Positions 51,786-61,616 of a stretch of DNA of 64,000 bases are shown here, piece after piece. The notes below the pieces were generated by a model that saw only the letters and a program-made list of their open reading frames with translations, made no database searches and was not told the origin of the DNA. Within the stretch, counting starts at the first letter, position 1, and each line of letters opens with the position of its first letter. The translations under genes and the position numbers were made by a program. Origin of the DNA: Propionibacteriales bacterium (GTDB taxonomy: Bacteria; Actinomycetota; Actinomycetes; Propionibacteriales; Nocardioidaceae); NCBI GenBank assembly GCA_026392415.1, contig JAPLCC010000047.1, positions 124,001 through 188,000 of the forward strand. The letters are read 5' to 3'.

Positions 51786-52880
51786 ATGGCGAAGACCGCA
51801 GCGGCCATGGTGCAGGCCGGGGATCGCGAGGTCCGGGTGTCGAGCCCGGACCGCGTGATCTACGAAGCGACCGAACGGACGGGCGAGGTCACCAAGCTGA
51901 TGGTGGCGGAGTACGTCGTCGCGGTCGGCGACGGTCTGATGCGTGCCCTGCGCGAGCGGCCGACCGCGCTCGAACGGTGGCCCTCAGGTGTCCGCGAGGG
52001 CTTCCGGCTGGCCACCGGTCCGCGGGACAACGACGCCGAGGGTTTCTACCAGAAGCGGGTGCCGAAGGGCGCTCCCGACTACCTGCAGTCGGTCGGGATC
52101 ACGTTCCCTTCGGGCCGCACCGCCGAGGAGATCTGCCCGACCGAGCTGGCCGTGCCGGTGTGGTGTGCCCAGATGGGTGCACTCACGTTCCATCCATGGC
52201 CCGTACGCCGAGCCGACGTCGACCACCCCGACGAGCTGCGGATCGACCTCGACCCCCAGCCCGGTACGACGTTCGGCGACGCCGTCCGGGTCGCGGACCT
52301 CGCCCGGGAGCTCTTCGAGGAGCTCGGACTCCGCGCCCACCCGAAGACGTCGGGCAACCGCGGGGTCCACGTCTATGTGCGGATCGAGCCGCGCTGGGAG
52401 TTCACCGACGTGCGGCATGCCGCGATCGCGTTCGGTCGCGAGCTGGCCCGCCGCGACGACCAGGTCACGACGGCGTGGTGGAAGGAGGAGCGGGGCGAGC
52501 GAATCTTCGTCGACTTCAACCAGAACAACCGCGACCGCACGATCGCGTCGGCGTACTCACTGCGGCCGCTGCCGGGTGCGCCGGTGTCGACGCCGATGAC
52601 CTGGGACGAGCTGGCCGGGGTCAAGGACCCCAGGGACTTCAACCTGTTCACCGTTCCCGAGCGGATGGCCGACGGCGACCCGTGGGCGAGCATCGACGAC
52701 GAGTCCTTCTCGCTCCAGCCGCTGCTGGACCTGTGGGACGAGCAGGTCGCCGACGGGGCGAGCGAGCTCAACTTCCCGCCGGACTATCCGAAGATGCCGG
52801 GCGAACCGCCGCGCGTGCAGCCCAGCAAGAAGGTCGCCGAGCACTGGGACGAGCAGGGCAACCGGGTCGAGGGGACCTGA
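51786..52880 (+). CDS. LigD-type polymerase domain protein (Prim-PolC-like)
   Basis: 364 residues, an archaeo-eukaryotic primase superfamily polymerase without ligase fused. Active-site Asp154/Asp156 (RIDLDPQPGTTFGD), KTSGNRGVHVYV and FVDFNQNNRDRTIASAYSLRP are diagnostic. M. tuberculosis Prim-PolC (Rv3730c, about 346 residues) lies next to ligC; here a LigC-like ligase is 0.9 kb away on the opposite strand. They probably fill and seal gaps in excision repair. Confidence 0.88.
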   Translation: MAKTAAAMVQAGDREVRVSSPDRVIYEATERTGEVTKLMVAEYVVAVGDGLMRALRERPTALERWPSGVREGFRLATGPRDNDAEGFYQKRVPKGAPDYLQSVGITFPSGRTAEEICPTELAVPVWCAQMGALTFHPWPVRRADVDHPDELRIDLDPQPGTTFGDAVRVADLARELFEELGLRAHPKTSGNRGVHVYVRIEPRWEFTDVRHAAIAFGRELARRDDQVTTAWWKEERGERIFVDFNQNNRDRTIASAYSLRPLPGAPVSTPMTWDELAGVKDPRDFNLFTVPERMADGDPWASIDDESFSLQPLLDLWDEQVADGASELNFPPDYPKMPGEPPRVQPSKKVAEHWDEQGNRVEGT

Positions 52881-52886
52881 GGGTCC

Positions 52887-53150
52887 TCAGTCGAGCCCGC
52901 GCACGACCGCAACCTCGCACAGTCGCGCGAGGTCGCTGCGCACCCGCACGTCGAGCGACGTGGCCAGGTCGTCGAGCAGCAGGTGGACGGCGCTGCGGGT
53001 GGTCCGGCCGGGATGCGGCAGGTCCAGGTCGGGCACCAGCCCGACGACGTACTCGCACAGGTCGACGACCTGGTCCCGCTCGGCCGCGAGCAGGCGCGTG
53101 CCCGCGAGCACCTCGTAGAGGTGGACATCGAGGGTGTGCAGGGCCGACAT
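52887..53150 (-). CDS. Small hypothetical protein
   Basis: 87 residues, mostly helical, with DQVVDLCEYVVGLVPDLDLPHPGRTTRSAVHLLLDDLATSL (approximate). No domain recognised. It sits convergent to the polymerase gene. Codon use agrees with neighbours. Confidence 0.5.
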   Translation of the reverse strand: MSALHTLDVHLYEVLAGTRLLAAERDQVVDLCEYVVGLVPDLDLPHPGRTTRSAVHLLLDDLATSLDVRVRSDLARLCEVAVVRGLD

Positions 53151-53192
53151 GACTGATCAACGAGTCGGGCGCGGCTGCTGTTACGGCCCTGG

Positions 53193-53726
53193 TCAGGACG
53201 CTTCGTGCTCGAGCAGGTGCAGGACCGGTACGCCGAGCTTGCGCCGCGCTCGCGAGGTCCAGTCGACGTGGAAGAACTCCGCGACCACGTGCGACCTGGT
53301 GAGGATGATCGCCTCGCGGCCGTCGACATCCTTGACCTTGTGGATCAGGGCGTCGACGGCGGAGTCGGTGACGACGGTGCCGTCACCGACGGTGGCGCCG
53401 GCAGCGGCCAGTGCGTCGGAGGTGGCGGCGAGGTCGCGCTCGGCCTGGTCGCGGTACTCGGAGCGCAGGTTCTCGATCTCGTCGGGCGACGGGGTCATCG
53501 GCGCGGCCATCAGGTCCGCACCTCCCATCACGCCGAGCGAGGCCTCGACCGCAGCAGCGGCGTCGGCCATCGGCAGCAGGACGTGGTAGACGACCTCGAT
53601 CGTCGGGTCGTCGTCGAGTTCGACATGCAGGGCGCGGACCTGGGCCGCATCCAGGGCGGTCAGGGCCTGCTCCACGAGGAGGACGACGTCGTACTGCTCC
53701 TGGGCGGGTGTGGCGTCGGTGCTCAT
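53193..53726 (-). CDS. Hypothetical protein, possible universal-stress-like fold
   Basis: 177 residues from ATG 53726. Alternating strands and helices (YDVVLLVEQALTALDAAQVRALHVEL..., AIILTRSHVVAEFFHVDWTSRARRKLGVPVLHLLEHEAS) suggest a Rossmann-type or USP-like fold, with no clear ATP motif. Function unknown. It lies between the repair polymerase and ligase. Confidence 0.55.
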   Translation of the reverse strand: MSTDATPAQEQYDVVLLVEQALTALDAAQVRALHVELDDDPTIEVVYHVLLPMADAAAAVEASLGVMGGADLMAAPMTPSPDEIENLRSEYRDQAERDLAATSDALAAAGATVGDGTVVTDSAVDALIHKVKDVDGREAIILTRSHVVAEFFHVDWTSRARRKLGVPVLHLLEHEAS

Positions 53727-53758
53727 GACTCCATCCTGCACCCGTGCTGGGTACAGCG

Positions 53759-54874
53759 TCAGCCCCCGAGGACGTCCGCGAGGTCGTACTTCACCGGTTG
53801 CTCGAGCTGTTCGTAGCCGCACGACTCCGGGTCGCGGTCCTCGCGCCACCTCTTGAAGTGGGCCGTGTGCCGGAAACGGCGCCCCTCCATGGCGTCGTAC
53901 TTCACCTCGATCACGCGCTCGGGACGCAGCGGCGTGAAGGAGAGGTCCTTGCCACTGCTCCAGCGGCTCTGGGTGCCGGGCTGCCGGCCCGGGTTGGCGA
54001 CGAGGAACTCCTGCCAGCGCCCCCAGGGGTGGTCCTCGATGGCACACACGAGCGGTTGCAGCTCCTGCCAGAGCTCGGCGCGTCGGGCCGCGGTGAAGCT
54101 GGCGCTGACGCCGATGTGCTGGAGCTCGCCGTCCTGGTAGAGGCCGAGGAGCAGGCTGCCGATCAGCGGTTTCTCGGGCGTGCTGGTCTTGTGCTCGCGA
54201 TAGCCGGCAAGGACCACGTCGGCGGTCCGCTCGTGCTTGATCTTCAGCATGGTCCGGGCATTCGGTGCGTACGGCGCGCTCAGCGGCTTCGCGATGACGC
54301 CGTCGAGTCCGGCTCCCTCGAACTGGTGGAACCACTCCTGTGCAACGGCCGGATCAGTGCTGGTGCGCGTGAGGTGGCAGCGGGCGTGGTCGTTGTCGGC
54401 CAGGCCGCCGAGAGCCTCCTCGAGCGCAGCGCGGCGTTCGACGAACGGCCGATCGAGGAAGGACTCGTCGCCGAGCGCGAGCAGGTCGAAGGCGACGAAC
54501 GCGGCCGGCGTCTTCTCGGCCAGCATCGCGATCCGGGAAGCGGCGGGGTGGATCCGCTCCTGCAGCACCTCGAACTGCAGCCGTCCCTTGCCGTCGTCGC
54601 TGTCGAGCGCCACGAAGATCTCGCCGTCGAGCACACACCGATCGGGCAACTCGGCCCGCGCGGCCTCGACGAGCTCGGGGAAGTAGCGGGTGAGCGGCTT
54701 GGTGTTGCGGCTGGCCAGCTCCACCTCGTCGCCGTCCTTGAAGAGGAGGCAGCGGAAGCCGTCCCACTTCGGTTCGAACAGCAGCCCGATCGGGTCGTAC
54801 TTCGCCGGGTCGGGCACACCCGACACGGCCTTGGCGAGCATCGGCTGCACGGGCGGCATCACGGGGAGGTCCAC
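53759..54874 (-). CDS. ATP-dependent DNA ligase, LigC-like
   Basis: 371 residues. Nucleotidyl-lysine Lys36 in EPKWDGFR, CVLDGEIFVA, DGVIAKPLSAPYAPNARTMLKIKHERTADVVLAGYR and C-terminal RPERVIEVKYDAMEGRRFRHTAHFKRWREDRDP match the LigC/LigD ligase group. No polymerase or nuclease domain is fused. Works with Prim-PolC in nick sealing, by analogy to mycobacteria. Confidence 0.9.
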   Translation of the reverse strand: MDLPVMPPVQPMLAKAVSGVPDPAKYDPIGLLFEPKWDGFRCLLFKDGDEVELASRNTKPLTRYFPELVEAARAELPDRCVLDGEIFVALDSDDGKGRLQFEVLQERIHPAASRIAMLAEKTPAAFVAFDLLALGDESFLDRPFVERRAALEEALGGLADNDHARCHLTRTSTDPAVAQEWFHQFEGAGLDGVIAKPLSAPYAPNARTMLKIKHERTADVVLAGYREHKTSTPEKPLIGSLLLGLYQDGELQHIGVSASFTAARRAELWQELQPLVCAIEDHPWGRWQEFLVANPGRQPGTQSRWSSGKDLSFTPLRPERVIEVKYDAMEGRRFRHTAHFKRWREDRDPESCGYEQLEQPVKYDLADVLGG

Positions 54875-54895
54875 GCCGCTGAGCCTAGGACACCC

Positions 54896-57800
54896 CTACG
54901 ACAGCCCCTTCTCGATCGCGTCGACGATCTTGGGCCGAAGGTCGGAGGCGGCGATGACCTCGTCGACCGAACCGACCTCGACCGCGCGGTGGATGTTGTG
55001 GACGCCGTCGAACTCGGCGGCCACCTCCGCGATCTTGTCCGCTCGCAACTGCGCGCGCAGGTCGGCCATCTCCACCACCAGCGCGCCACGGGCGCCGTTG
55101 TCGGCATGGTCGATCCGCTCCTGCAGCGCAGCGATGCGCGGGTCGGTGGCAGCTCGCTTGTCCACCTCGGCAGCGAACACCACGGCCGCTGCCGGCGCCC
55201 CGCCGAGGACCGAGGCGTAGGAGCCCTCGATCGCCAGCACCGTCATCGACGGGTTGAGCCGTTTGGAGAACACCACGAACGCGCCCCCGTGGTAGCGCGA
55301 GATCACGCAGAACACGATCGGGCCGCGGAAGTTGACGATCGCGCGGCCGATCTCGGCGCCGTACTCCAGCTGCAGGTTGCGCATCGACTCGGGCGAGCCG
55401 TCGAACCCGGACAGGTTCGCCAGGACCACGAGCGGCCGGTTGCCCGACGCGGCGTTGATGCCGCGCGCGACCTTCTTCGATGACCGCGGGAACAGCGTGC
55501 CCGCGGTGTAGGTGTCCGGGCCGTCGGACGGGGGGAAACCGGCGCGCGGCACGGGCTTGGACTCGATGCCGATCAGGCTGACGGGGTAGCCGCCGATCCT
55601 CGTGTCGGTGACGACGGCCGTGTCGGCGTCCGCCATGCCGGCCCAGCGCTCCAGCAGGTCGTGGTCCTGGTCGGCCACTGCCCGCATCACCGTGCGGATG
55701 TCGAAGGGACGCTTGCGGTCCTTGTTGTGCGCGGGCGAGAAGATCTCGCCGACCGTCGCGAAGTCGCCCGGGTGCGGGAACGTCGTCACGTCGCGGTCAG
55801 TCGGGTCCGTGGTCGGCGCGCGACGCGGACCGGCCTCGCCCGGTGCGACGTAGGTGTGCGCGTAGTGCGCCATCAGGACGCCGAAAGCTCCGGCCAGATC
55901 GGGGACCCAGTACTGCGCCTGCCCGTTCGGTCCCATCACCCGGTCGTAGCCGCCGATGCCGTGGTTGTCCTCGGCGGACACGCCGCCCGAGAAGTCCAGT
56001 GACTGCTTGCCGGTCAGGACCATCGCGCTGTCCGGGGTCATCACCAGGATGCCCTTGGTGTGCATCAGCATGGTGGCTTCGGCGTTCCAGTAGGGCTGGG
56101 CGCCGACGTTGATGCCGGCCACCACGATGTTGATCTCACCGCCGGCCTGGGTGAACTCCACGATCCGGCGCAGCGCCTCCGCCACCCAGTCCATGTTCTC
56201 GGTGCCGCTCTGCATGGAGATCCGGGCACCCGCCGACACCGCGAACCACTCGAGCGGCACCGCCATCTGCTCGGCCAGGTCGATCGCGGCGATCACCCGG
56301 GAGCACTCGGCCTCCGAGAGGGCGCCGAGCGACTTGAGCGGGTCGCCGCACAGCACCACCCGGGTGATCCCCTGGGGGTGGAGCGGGGTCGGGGTGGTCA
56401 CGACGGCGACGATGATGCCGGCGGTGTTCATGCCGCGCGCCCGGTCCACCGGGACCAGGACACCGTTCTCGTCGAAGTCGTGCTCGGTCAACGTGCCGTC
56501 GCCGGCCAGCACCGACTGGAGCTCGTAGGGGTAGACGAGTCCGCGGCGTCGGGCCCGCAGGACCTTGCCGGCGTACTCGTCCATCGGGGCCAGCGGCTCG
56601 GTCGGGGGCGTGATCACGTCGGCGACCACACCCGCGCCGGGCTTGGCGTGGAAGCGGATCGCGAGCCGCGACGACGTGCCGTCCGGCCCGGCGACGCGGC
56701 CCTCGGCCAGCACCTCCTCGATGCCGGCGCCTTCGCTGAGCGGGGTGATCTTGCCCTGCAGCGCAGCGAGCTGGTCGAGGTCGGCGTCGATGACCGGCCA
56801 CACCGTCACCCACACGTGGTTGACGTCGAGCTTGGTGCCTTCGCGACCGCGGGCAGTGCGGACCCGGCGGATGGCCTCCAGACAGCTCTCCACGGCGCGT
56901 TCGGCGTGCGGAAGGGCGATCACTCGCCCGTCCTCGTCGCGTACGACGGCCAGCTGGCGCACCTGGGCGGCCGCGACCAGTCGGCGGTCTGCCGGGTTGG
57001 ACCGGGCGACGCACTCGTAGAGGAGGACGTCGTCGGGTGCGTCGAGCCGGGTGACCTCGAAGTCGCGGAGCCGCCACAGGTTCAGCCGGCGCCCCACCAT
57101 CGGGTGCATCCCGCGCACGAGGTCGTCCTCGATCAGTGAACCGTCGTCGGTCGGGCGGAACGTGAAGTAGCCGACCGCACCGGGTGCGGTCGGGCAGACC
57201 GCGACCGAGACGCGACGGGAGCGAGCCACGAAACCCTGTCCGGTGAGCATCCGCGCGACCTCGGCGGACACCTTGCCCGCGTCGTCGGGGGCGTCGGACC
57301 AGTTCAGGTAGATCTCGACAACGTTGTCGTGGTCGTCGGCCAGCATCGCCTCGAGATGCTCACCGAGACCGCCCTCCGCGGGAAGCTCGGAGACGTCGGC
57401 GATGGTCGAGACGACGCGAGTGGTGCCCTTGTCCGCGGTCGTGTACTCCGCGCGGATCGCGGGGTGGCCCGCCACCCGGGTCCGGGTCAGGTCGCGCAGG
57501 TCGTGCTCGAGGTAGTGCCGGCGTACCAGCACCTCCAGCAGCGGCTCGCGCTCGGTCAGTCCCTGCGCGAAGCGATCACGCAGGAAGCCGACGAGCTGCT
57601 CCGGGATGACGGCGAGCGCGTCGATCCGGGCTGTCTGCTGGTCCGGGGTGTCGGACGCGGCGAGCGCGGCGACCTCGTCGGCAACACCTTCCAGGACGGT
57701 GCGGCGCTCGCTGTCGACCAGCGGCTGGTCGAACCAGCGGAACCGGATCGAGCGGGCCAGGTCCCCGACCACGGCGAACCGCAGCTGGGTGGCGCGCACC

Positions 57801-60382
57801 ATCCGTTCGAGCAGGGCCCGCACCTGGCCGTCGTCCACGCCGGACGGCGGCGGGCCAGCCAGCCAGCGCTGGAGCACGCCGACGGCCACGTCCACGTCGG
57901 ACGGGTGCTGCTGAGCGAGGAAGACGCGGAACACCGCGCGCTCGAGCTCCGGGGTGCGCTCCAGGTCGCTCACTCCGTAGTGGCGCAGCACGTTCACCAG
58001 CTTGTCGCGGAAGTGGTCCGGGAGTGCGCCGCGGTCGGGGTCGAGGCTGCGGAGGTAGGTGTGGAAGTACTCCCGCGAGCTGTGCACCCGCAGCTCGGTG
58101 TGCGGCTCGTCGCCGGCGCTGCGGTTGCGGCTGAGCTCGGCGAAGTCGGTGAACATGGCAAGCAGGTCCATCTCGGCGCGGAAGTCCTCGCCGGTGGCGT
58201 TCCCACGCGCGGCCAGGTACCCCTCGAGCAGGCTGCCGCGACGGTCGGCCTCGACGTCGTACCCGAGCAGCTGGCTGCTGAGTCGGTCGCGCCGCGCGCC
58301 GAGGTCACCGGCAGCAGCCGCGGTCTCGGGCAGGTCGAGGTCGGCCTCCGCGACGGCCTCGGCGACGGCTTCGTCGGCATCGGCGGTCGGTTCGAGACGC
58401 ATCAGTGGGGCACCGGTCTCGACCTGGCTGCCGACCCGGACCAGGAGCTCCCTGACCTGTCCGGTGAAGGGCGCGGTGATCGCCGTCTCCATCTTCATCG
58501 ACTCCAGCACCAGCACCGGCTGGCCGGCCACGACCTCGTCACCGATCGCGACCGGGGTCGCCACCACCAGGGCCGGCGCGGGAGAACGGACCACGCCGCC
58601 CTCGTCGCGGCTGATCCGGTGCATCACGTCGTCGACCTCGACCAGGAGCACCGGGCCGGACGTCGCGGTCACCAGCCGGAACCGGCGGCCCTCGACGGTG
58701 AGTCGTCCGTGCACCTCGTCGAGCCTGTCCAGGACAGCCGTGACCGTGCGGGAGGTGGTGCCGGTTGCCACGGTGACGTCGTACCGCTGGGGGCCGGTCT
58801 GGTGGACCGTGAGCGCGTAGGTCGTGCCGCGCAGCTTGAGTTCGAGGGTGCGCGAGGGGTCGTGCTGCGCCTGCGGGCGCCCGCCCTGGGCGGCCTGGAG
58901 GAAGCGCGCGATCTCGGACCGCTCCTCCTCGTCGTACGCCTCGATCGCGGCGGCGACGAGAGCGACGCCGGAGTGGCGGGAGGCCTGCAGCCTGCCCTCG
59001 GCGCGGACCCGGTCGATCCAGCCGGTGTCGGCCCACGCGGGGTCGCCGGTGACGACCTCGGGCTGGTCGAGCAGGTCGAGGATGAAGCTCTTGTTGGTGG
59101 CGCCGCCGTCGATCACGACGGTGGTCTCGGCCATCGCGCGGCGCAGCCGGGCCAGGGCCTGCTCGCGGGTGGCGCCCCAGGCGATGACCTTGGCGATCAT
59201 CGAGTCGAAGTCGGCCGGGATGGTGTCGCCCTCGGTGACTCCGGTGTCGACCCGGATGCCCGGGCCGGCGGGGAACTCGAGGCGGGTGATCCGGCCCGGT
59301 GCGGGCGCGAAGTCGCGGTCGGGGTCCTCGGCGTTGAGGCGGGCCTCGACGGCGTGACCACGCTCGGTCGGACGGTCGCCCGAGAGGGGTACGCCGGACG
59401 CCACCTGGATCTGGAGGGCGACCAGGTCGGTGCCGGTGACCTCTTCGGTGATCGGGTGTTCGACCTGGAGTCGGGTGTTGACCTCGAGGACGGCGAAGGT
59501 GCGCTGGCCGGGGTGGTACAGGAACTCGACCGTGCCGGCGCCGGAGTAGCCGACCGCGTTGGCGAGGCGCTCGGCCGACGCCTTGAGGTCCTCGGTCTGG
59601 GCAGGGTCCAGCAGGGGAGAGGCCGACTCCTCGATCACCTTCTGGTTGCGGCGCTGCACGGAGCAGTCGCGGACGCCGATCGCCCAGGACGTGCCCTGGC
59701 CGTCGGCGATGACCTGGACCTCGACGTGCCGGGCGTCGGTGACGAGCTTCTCCAGGAACACCACGCCACTGCCGAAGGAGCGCTGGGCCTCGTCGCGCGT
59801 GCGCTGGTAGGCATCGGTGAGCTCCTCGGCCGAGGTCACCTTGCGGATGCCTCGTCCGCCGCCGCCGGCGGTCGCCTTGAGCATCAGCGGGTAGCCCACC
59901 TGCTCGGCACTGGCGAGCGCGTCGGCGAGGGTGTCGACCCCGCCGCGGCTCCACGGCGCCACGGGGACGCCGACCTCCTCGGCGATCAGCTTGGACCCGA
60001 TCTTGTCGCCCAGCTTGCGCATGGCGTCGGCGCTCGGGCCGATGAAGGTGACGCCGAGCTTGACGCACAGCTCTGCGAACGCAGGGTCCTCGGCGACGAA
60101 TCCCCAACCGACCCAGGCCGCGTCGGCACCGGTCTCGACCAGCGCGGTCTCGAGGGCGGTGAGGTCCAGGTAGGGGCGGTCGGCCGCAGCGCCCAGCAGA
60201 TACGTCTCGTCGGCCTCGCGCACGAACGTCGCGCCGCTGTCGACGTCGGTGTGGAGCGCGATCGTGTGGATCCGCTCGGCCTCGCCCGACGTGTGCCGGG
60301 CGTTGAGGTCGCGGACGGCATGGATCAGACGCATCGCGGCTTCGCCGCGATTGACAATGGCAATTCGAGAGATCCCTGGCAC
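54896..60382 (-). CDS. Single-chain multidomain acyl-CoA carboxylase (BC-BCCP-CT)
   Basis: 1828 residues from GTG 60382, GGCAGGG upstream. N-terminal biotin carboxylase ATP-grasp domain (about 1-450; GGGGRGIRKV, EVNTRLQVEHPITEEVTG), a biotinyl domain with ESMKMETAI (biotin-Lys about 629), a long central region (about 700-1250), and a carboxyltransferase region (about 1300-1828; NVGAQPYWNAEATMLMHTKG, VLTGKQSLDFSGGVSAEDNHGIGGYDRVMGPNG, RGPIVFCVISRYHGGAFVVFSKRLNPSMTVLAIEGSYASVLGGAPAAAVVFA in parts). This order is that of eukaryotic acetyl-CoA carboxylase. Substrate chain length is unknown. Confidence 0.88.
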   Translation of the reverse strand: MPGISRIAIVNRGEAAMRLIHAVRDLNARHTSGEAERIHTIALHTDVDSGATFVREADETYLLGAAADRPYLDLTALETALVETGADAAWVGWGFVAEDPAFAELCVKLGVTFIGPSADAMRKLGDKIGSKLIAEEVGVPVAPWSRGGVDTLADALASAEQVGYPLMLKATAGGGGRGIRKVTSAEELTDAYQRTRDEAQRSFGSGVVFLEKLVTDARHVEVQVIADGQGTSWAIGVRDCSVQRRNQKVIEESASPLLDPAQTEDLKASAERLANAVGYSGAGTVEFLYHPGQRTFAVLEVNTRLQVEHPITEEVTGTDLVALQIQVASGVPLSGDRPTERGHAVEARLNAEDPDRDFAPAPGRITRLEFPAGPGIRVDTGVTEGDTIPADFDSMIAKVIAWGATREQALARLRRAMAETTVVIDGGATNKSFILDLLDQPEVVTGDPAWADTGWIDRVRAEGRLQASRHSGVALVAAAIEAYDEEERSEIARFLQAAQGGRPQAQHDPSRTLELKLRGTTYALTVHQTGPQRYDVTVATGTTSRTVTAVLDRLDEVHGRLTVEGRRFRLVTATSGPVLLVEVDDVMHRISRDEGGVVRSPAPALVVATPVAIGDEVVAGQPVLVLESMKMETAITAPFTGQVRELLVRVGSQVETGAPLMRLEPTADADEAVAEAVAEADLDLPETAAAAGDLGARRDRLSSQLLGYDVEADRRGSLLEGYLAARGNATGEDFRAEMDLLAMFTDFAELSRNRSAGDEPHTELRVHSSREYFHTYLRSLDPDRGALPDHFRDKLVNVLRHYGVSDLERTPELERAVFRVFLAQQHPSDVDVAVGVLQRWLAGPPPSGVDDGQVRALLERMVRATQLRFAVVGDLARSIRFRWFDQPLVDSERRTVLEGVADEVAALAASDTPDQQTARIDALAVIPEQLVGFLRDRFAQGLTEREPLLEVLVRRHYLEHDLRDLTRTRVAGHPAIRAEYTTADKGTTRVVSTIADVSELPAEGGLGEHLEAMLADDHDNVVEIYLNWSDAPDDAGKVSAEVARMLTGQGFVARSRRVSVAVCPTAPGAVGYFTFRPTDDGSLIEDDLVRGMHPMVGRRLNLWRLRDFEVTRLDAPDDVLLYECVARSNPADRRLVAAAQVRQLAVVRDEDGRVIALPHAERAVESCLEAIRRVRTARGREGTKLDVNHVWVTVWPVIDADLDQLAALQGKITPLSEGAGIEEVLAEGRVAGPDGTSSRLAIRFHAKPGAGVVADVITPPTEPLAPMDEYAGKVLRARRRGLVYPYELQSVLAGDGTLTEHDFDENGVLVPVDRARGMNTAGIIVAVVTTPTPLHPQGITRVVLCGDPLKSLGALSEAECSRVIAAIDLAEQMAVPLEWFAVSAGARISMQSGTENMDWVAEALRRIVEFTQAGGEINIVVAGINVGAQPYWNAEATMLMHTKGILVMTPDSAMVLTGKQSLDFSGGVSAEDNHGIGGYDRVMGPNGQAQYWVPDLAGAFGVLMAHYAHTYVAPGEAGPRRAPTTDPTDRDVTTFPHPGDFATVGEIFSPAHNKDRKRPFDIRTVMRAVADQDHDLLERWAGMADADTAVVTDTRIGGYPVSLIGIESKPVPRAGFPPSDGPDTYTAGTLFPRSSKKVARGINAASGNRPLVVLANLSGFDGSPESMRNLQLEYGAEIGRAIVNFRGPIVFCVISRYHGGAFVVFSKRLNPSMTVLAIEGSYASVLGGAPAAAVVFAAEVDKRAATDPRIAALQERIDHADNGARGALVVEMADLRAQLRADKIAEVAAEFDGVHNIHRAVEVGSVDEVIAASDLRPKIVDAIEKGLS

Positions 60383-60576
60383 GGTTTCGACCCTGCCATT
60401 CGGGCGCTGGCCGATGACAGTCGAGATCCCACAGCGTTCCGGCCGGTTTCTTGTTGGCGACGTCCAGTTCGTTGTCGTCACCCGACAAGGGGCGGGGTGC
60501 CGATTCGTCTGGATCTCGACGAAGGACGGCCGAAAACCGGGTGCCGCCGCGAGAACCCGCGCCCTAGGTTCGACGG

Positions 60577-61506
60577 GTGACGTCGACGCCCGCCCAGGCC
60601 GCCCCGGAGTCTCCTCTCGTCGCGGGCCCGCCCGCCTGGCAACCGATCGCCGCGATCGGGGTCACCCTCGTGCTCTGGGCATCAGCCTTCGTCGCCATCC
60701 GCCACCTGGGGCATGAGGTCACGCCCGGAGCCCTCTCCCTGGGACGGTTGCTGATCGCGGCTCTCGTGCTCTCCGCCCTGCTCCTGCGGGCCCCGCGCAA
60801 CAGGTTCACCCGCAACGAAGTGTTCCTGTTGGCCGCCTGCGGAGGCGCCTGGTTCGGCATCTACAACCTCGCCCTCAACGACAGCGAGCGGCGCATCGAC
60901 GCAGCAACGGCCGCCATGGTGGTGCAGGTCGGGCCGATCCTGATCGCCCTGCTGGCCGCGTTGTTCCTCGGTGAGCGGCTCACCGGCTGGCTCCTGCTCG
61001 GCATGGCGATCGCCTTCGGTGGCGTCGTGGTGATCGGCAGCGCCATGCGCGGCGACGGCGGCTCCGACCTCGACGGTGTGCTGCTCGCGCTGCTCGCCGC
61101 CGCGACGTACGCGATCGGTGTGGTCTGCCAGAAGGTGCTGCTCCGGCGACTCTCCGGTCTGGAGGTGACCTGCTACGCCTGCTGGATCGGCGTTGTCGTC
61201 TGCCTGCCATGGGTCGGCGACCTGGGCGAGGTGGTCCGTAGCGGCAGCGCCGACACCCTGCTCTGGATCATCTACCTCGGCGTCTTCCCCACCGCGATCG
61301 CGTTCAGCACCTGGGCCTTCGCGCTCCGCCACACCGACGCCGGAAAGCTGTCACTCACGACCTTCCTGGTGCCGGCGATCGCGACGGTGATGGCCTGGGT
61401 GCTGCTCGACGAGGTGCCGCCGGCACTGGCCTTCGTCGGCGGGGTGCTCTGTGTTGTCGGAGTGCTGGTGACGCGGCGGAAGCCACGGGTCCCGGCAGTC
61501 GGTTAG
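60577..61506 (+). CDS. EamA/DMT-family transporter
   Basis: 309 residues from GTG 60577. Ten hydrophobic segments in two EamA repeats, with family features such as LVLWASAFVAIRHLGHEVTPGALSLGR and SATTY/AATYAIGVVCQK. Probably a metabolite or amino-acid exporter; substrate unknown. Divergent from the carboxylase gene, 194 bp apart; that gap has no repeat or clear regulatory site. Confidence 0.82.
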   Translation: MTSTPAQAAPESPLVAGPPAWQPIAAIGVTLVLWASAFVAIRHLGHEVTPGALSLGRLLIAALVLSALLLRAPRNRFTRNEVFLLAACGGAWFGIYNLALNDSERRIDAATAAMVVQVGPILIALLAALFLGERLTGWLLLGMAIAFGGVVVIGSAMRGDGGSDLDGVLLALLAAATYAIGVVCQKVLLRRLSGLEVTCYACWIGVVVCLPWVGDLGEVVRSGSADTLLWIIYLGVFPTAIAFSTWAFALRHTDAGKLSLTTFLVPAIATVMAWVLLDEVPPALAFVGGVLCVVGVLVTRRKPRVPAVG

Positions 61507-61509
61507 CGG

Positions 61510-61583
61510 GGCCGCCTGTCGGAATCGAACCGACGACCCTCCGCTTACAAGGCGGACGCTCTGGCCAACTGAGCTAAGGCGGC
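61510..61583 (-). tRNA. tRNA-Thr (anticodon UGU)
   Basis: The minus strand starts GCCGCCTTAGCTCAGTTGG with acceptor stem GCCGCCT pairing with AGGCGGC, D-loop, anticodon loop CTTGTAA (anticodon TGT), and T-arm GTCGG-TTCGATT-CCGAC. All stems pair. CCA is not encoded. It begins 3 bases beyond the EamA stop on the opposite strand. Confidence 0.95.
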
Positions 61584-61616
61584 ACGCGCCCATTGCTGAG
61601 CACCGGAGCATCCTAG

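Noticed and set aside
57329..60580. 1083-codon plus-strand frame antisense to the carboxylase
   Set aside because: No recognisable domain; the carboxylase on the minus strand is intact with all motifs.
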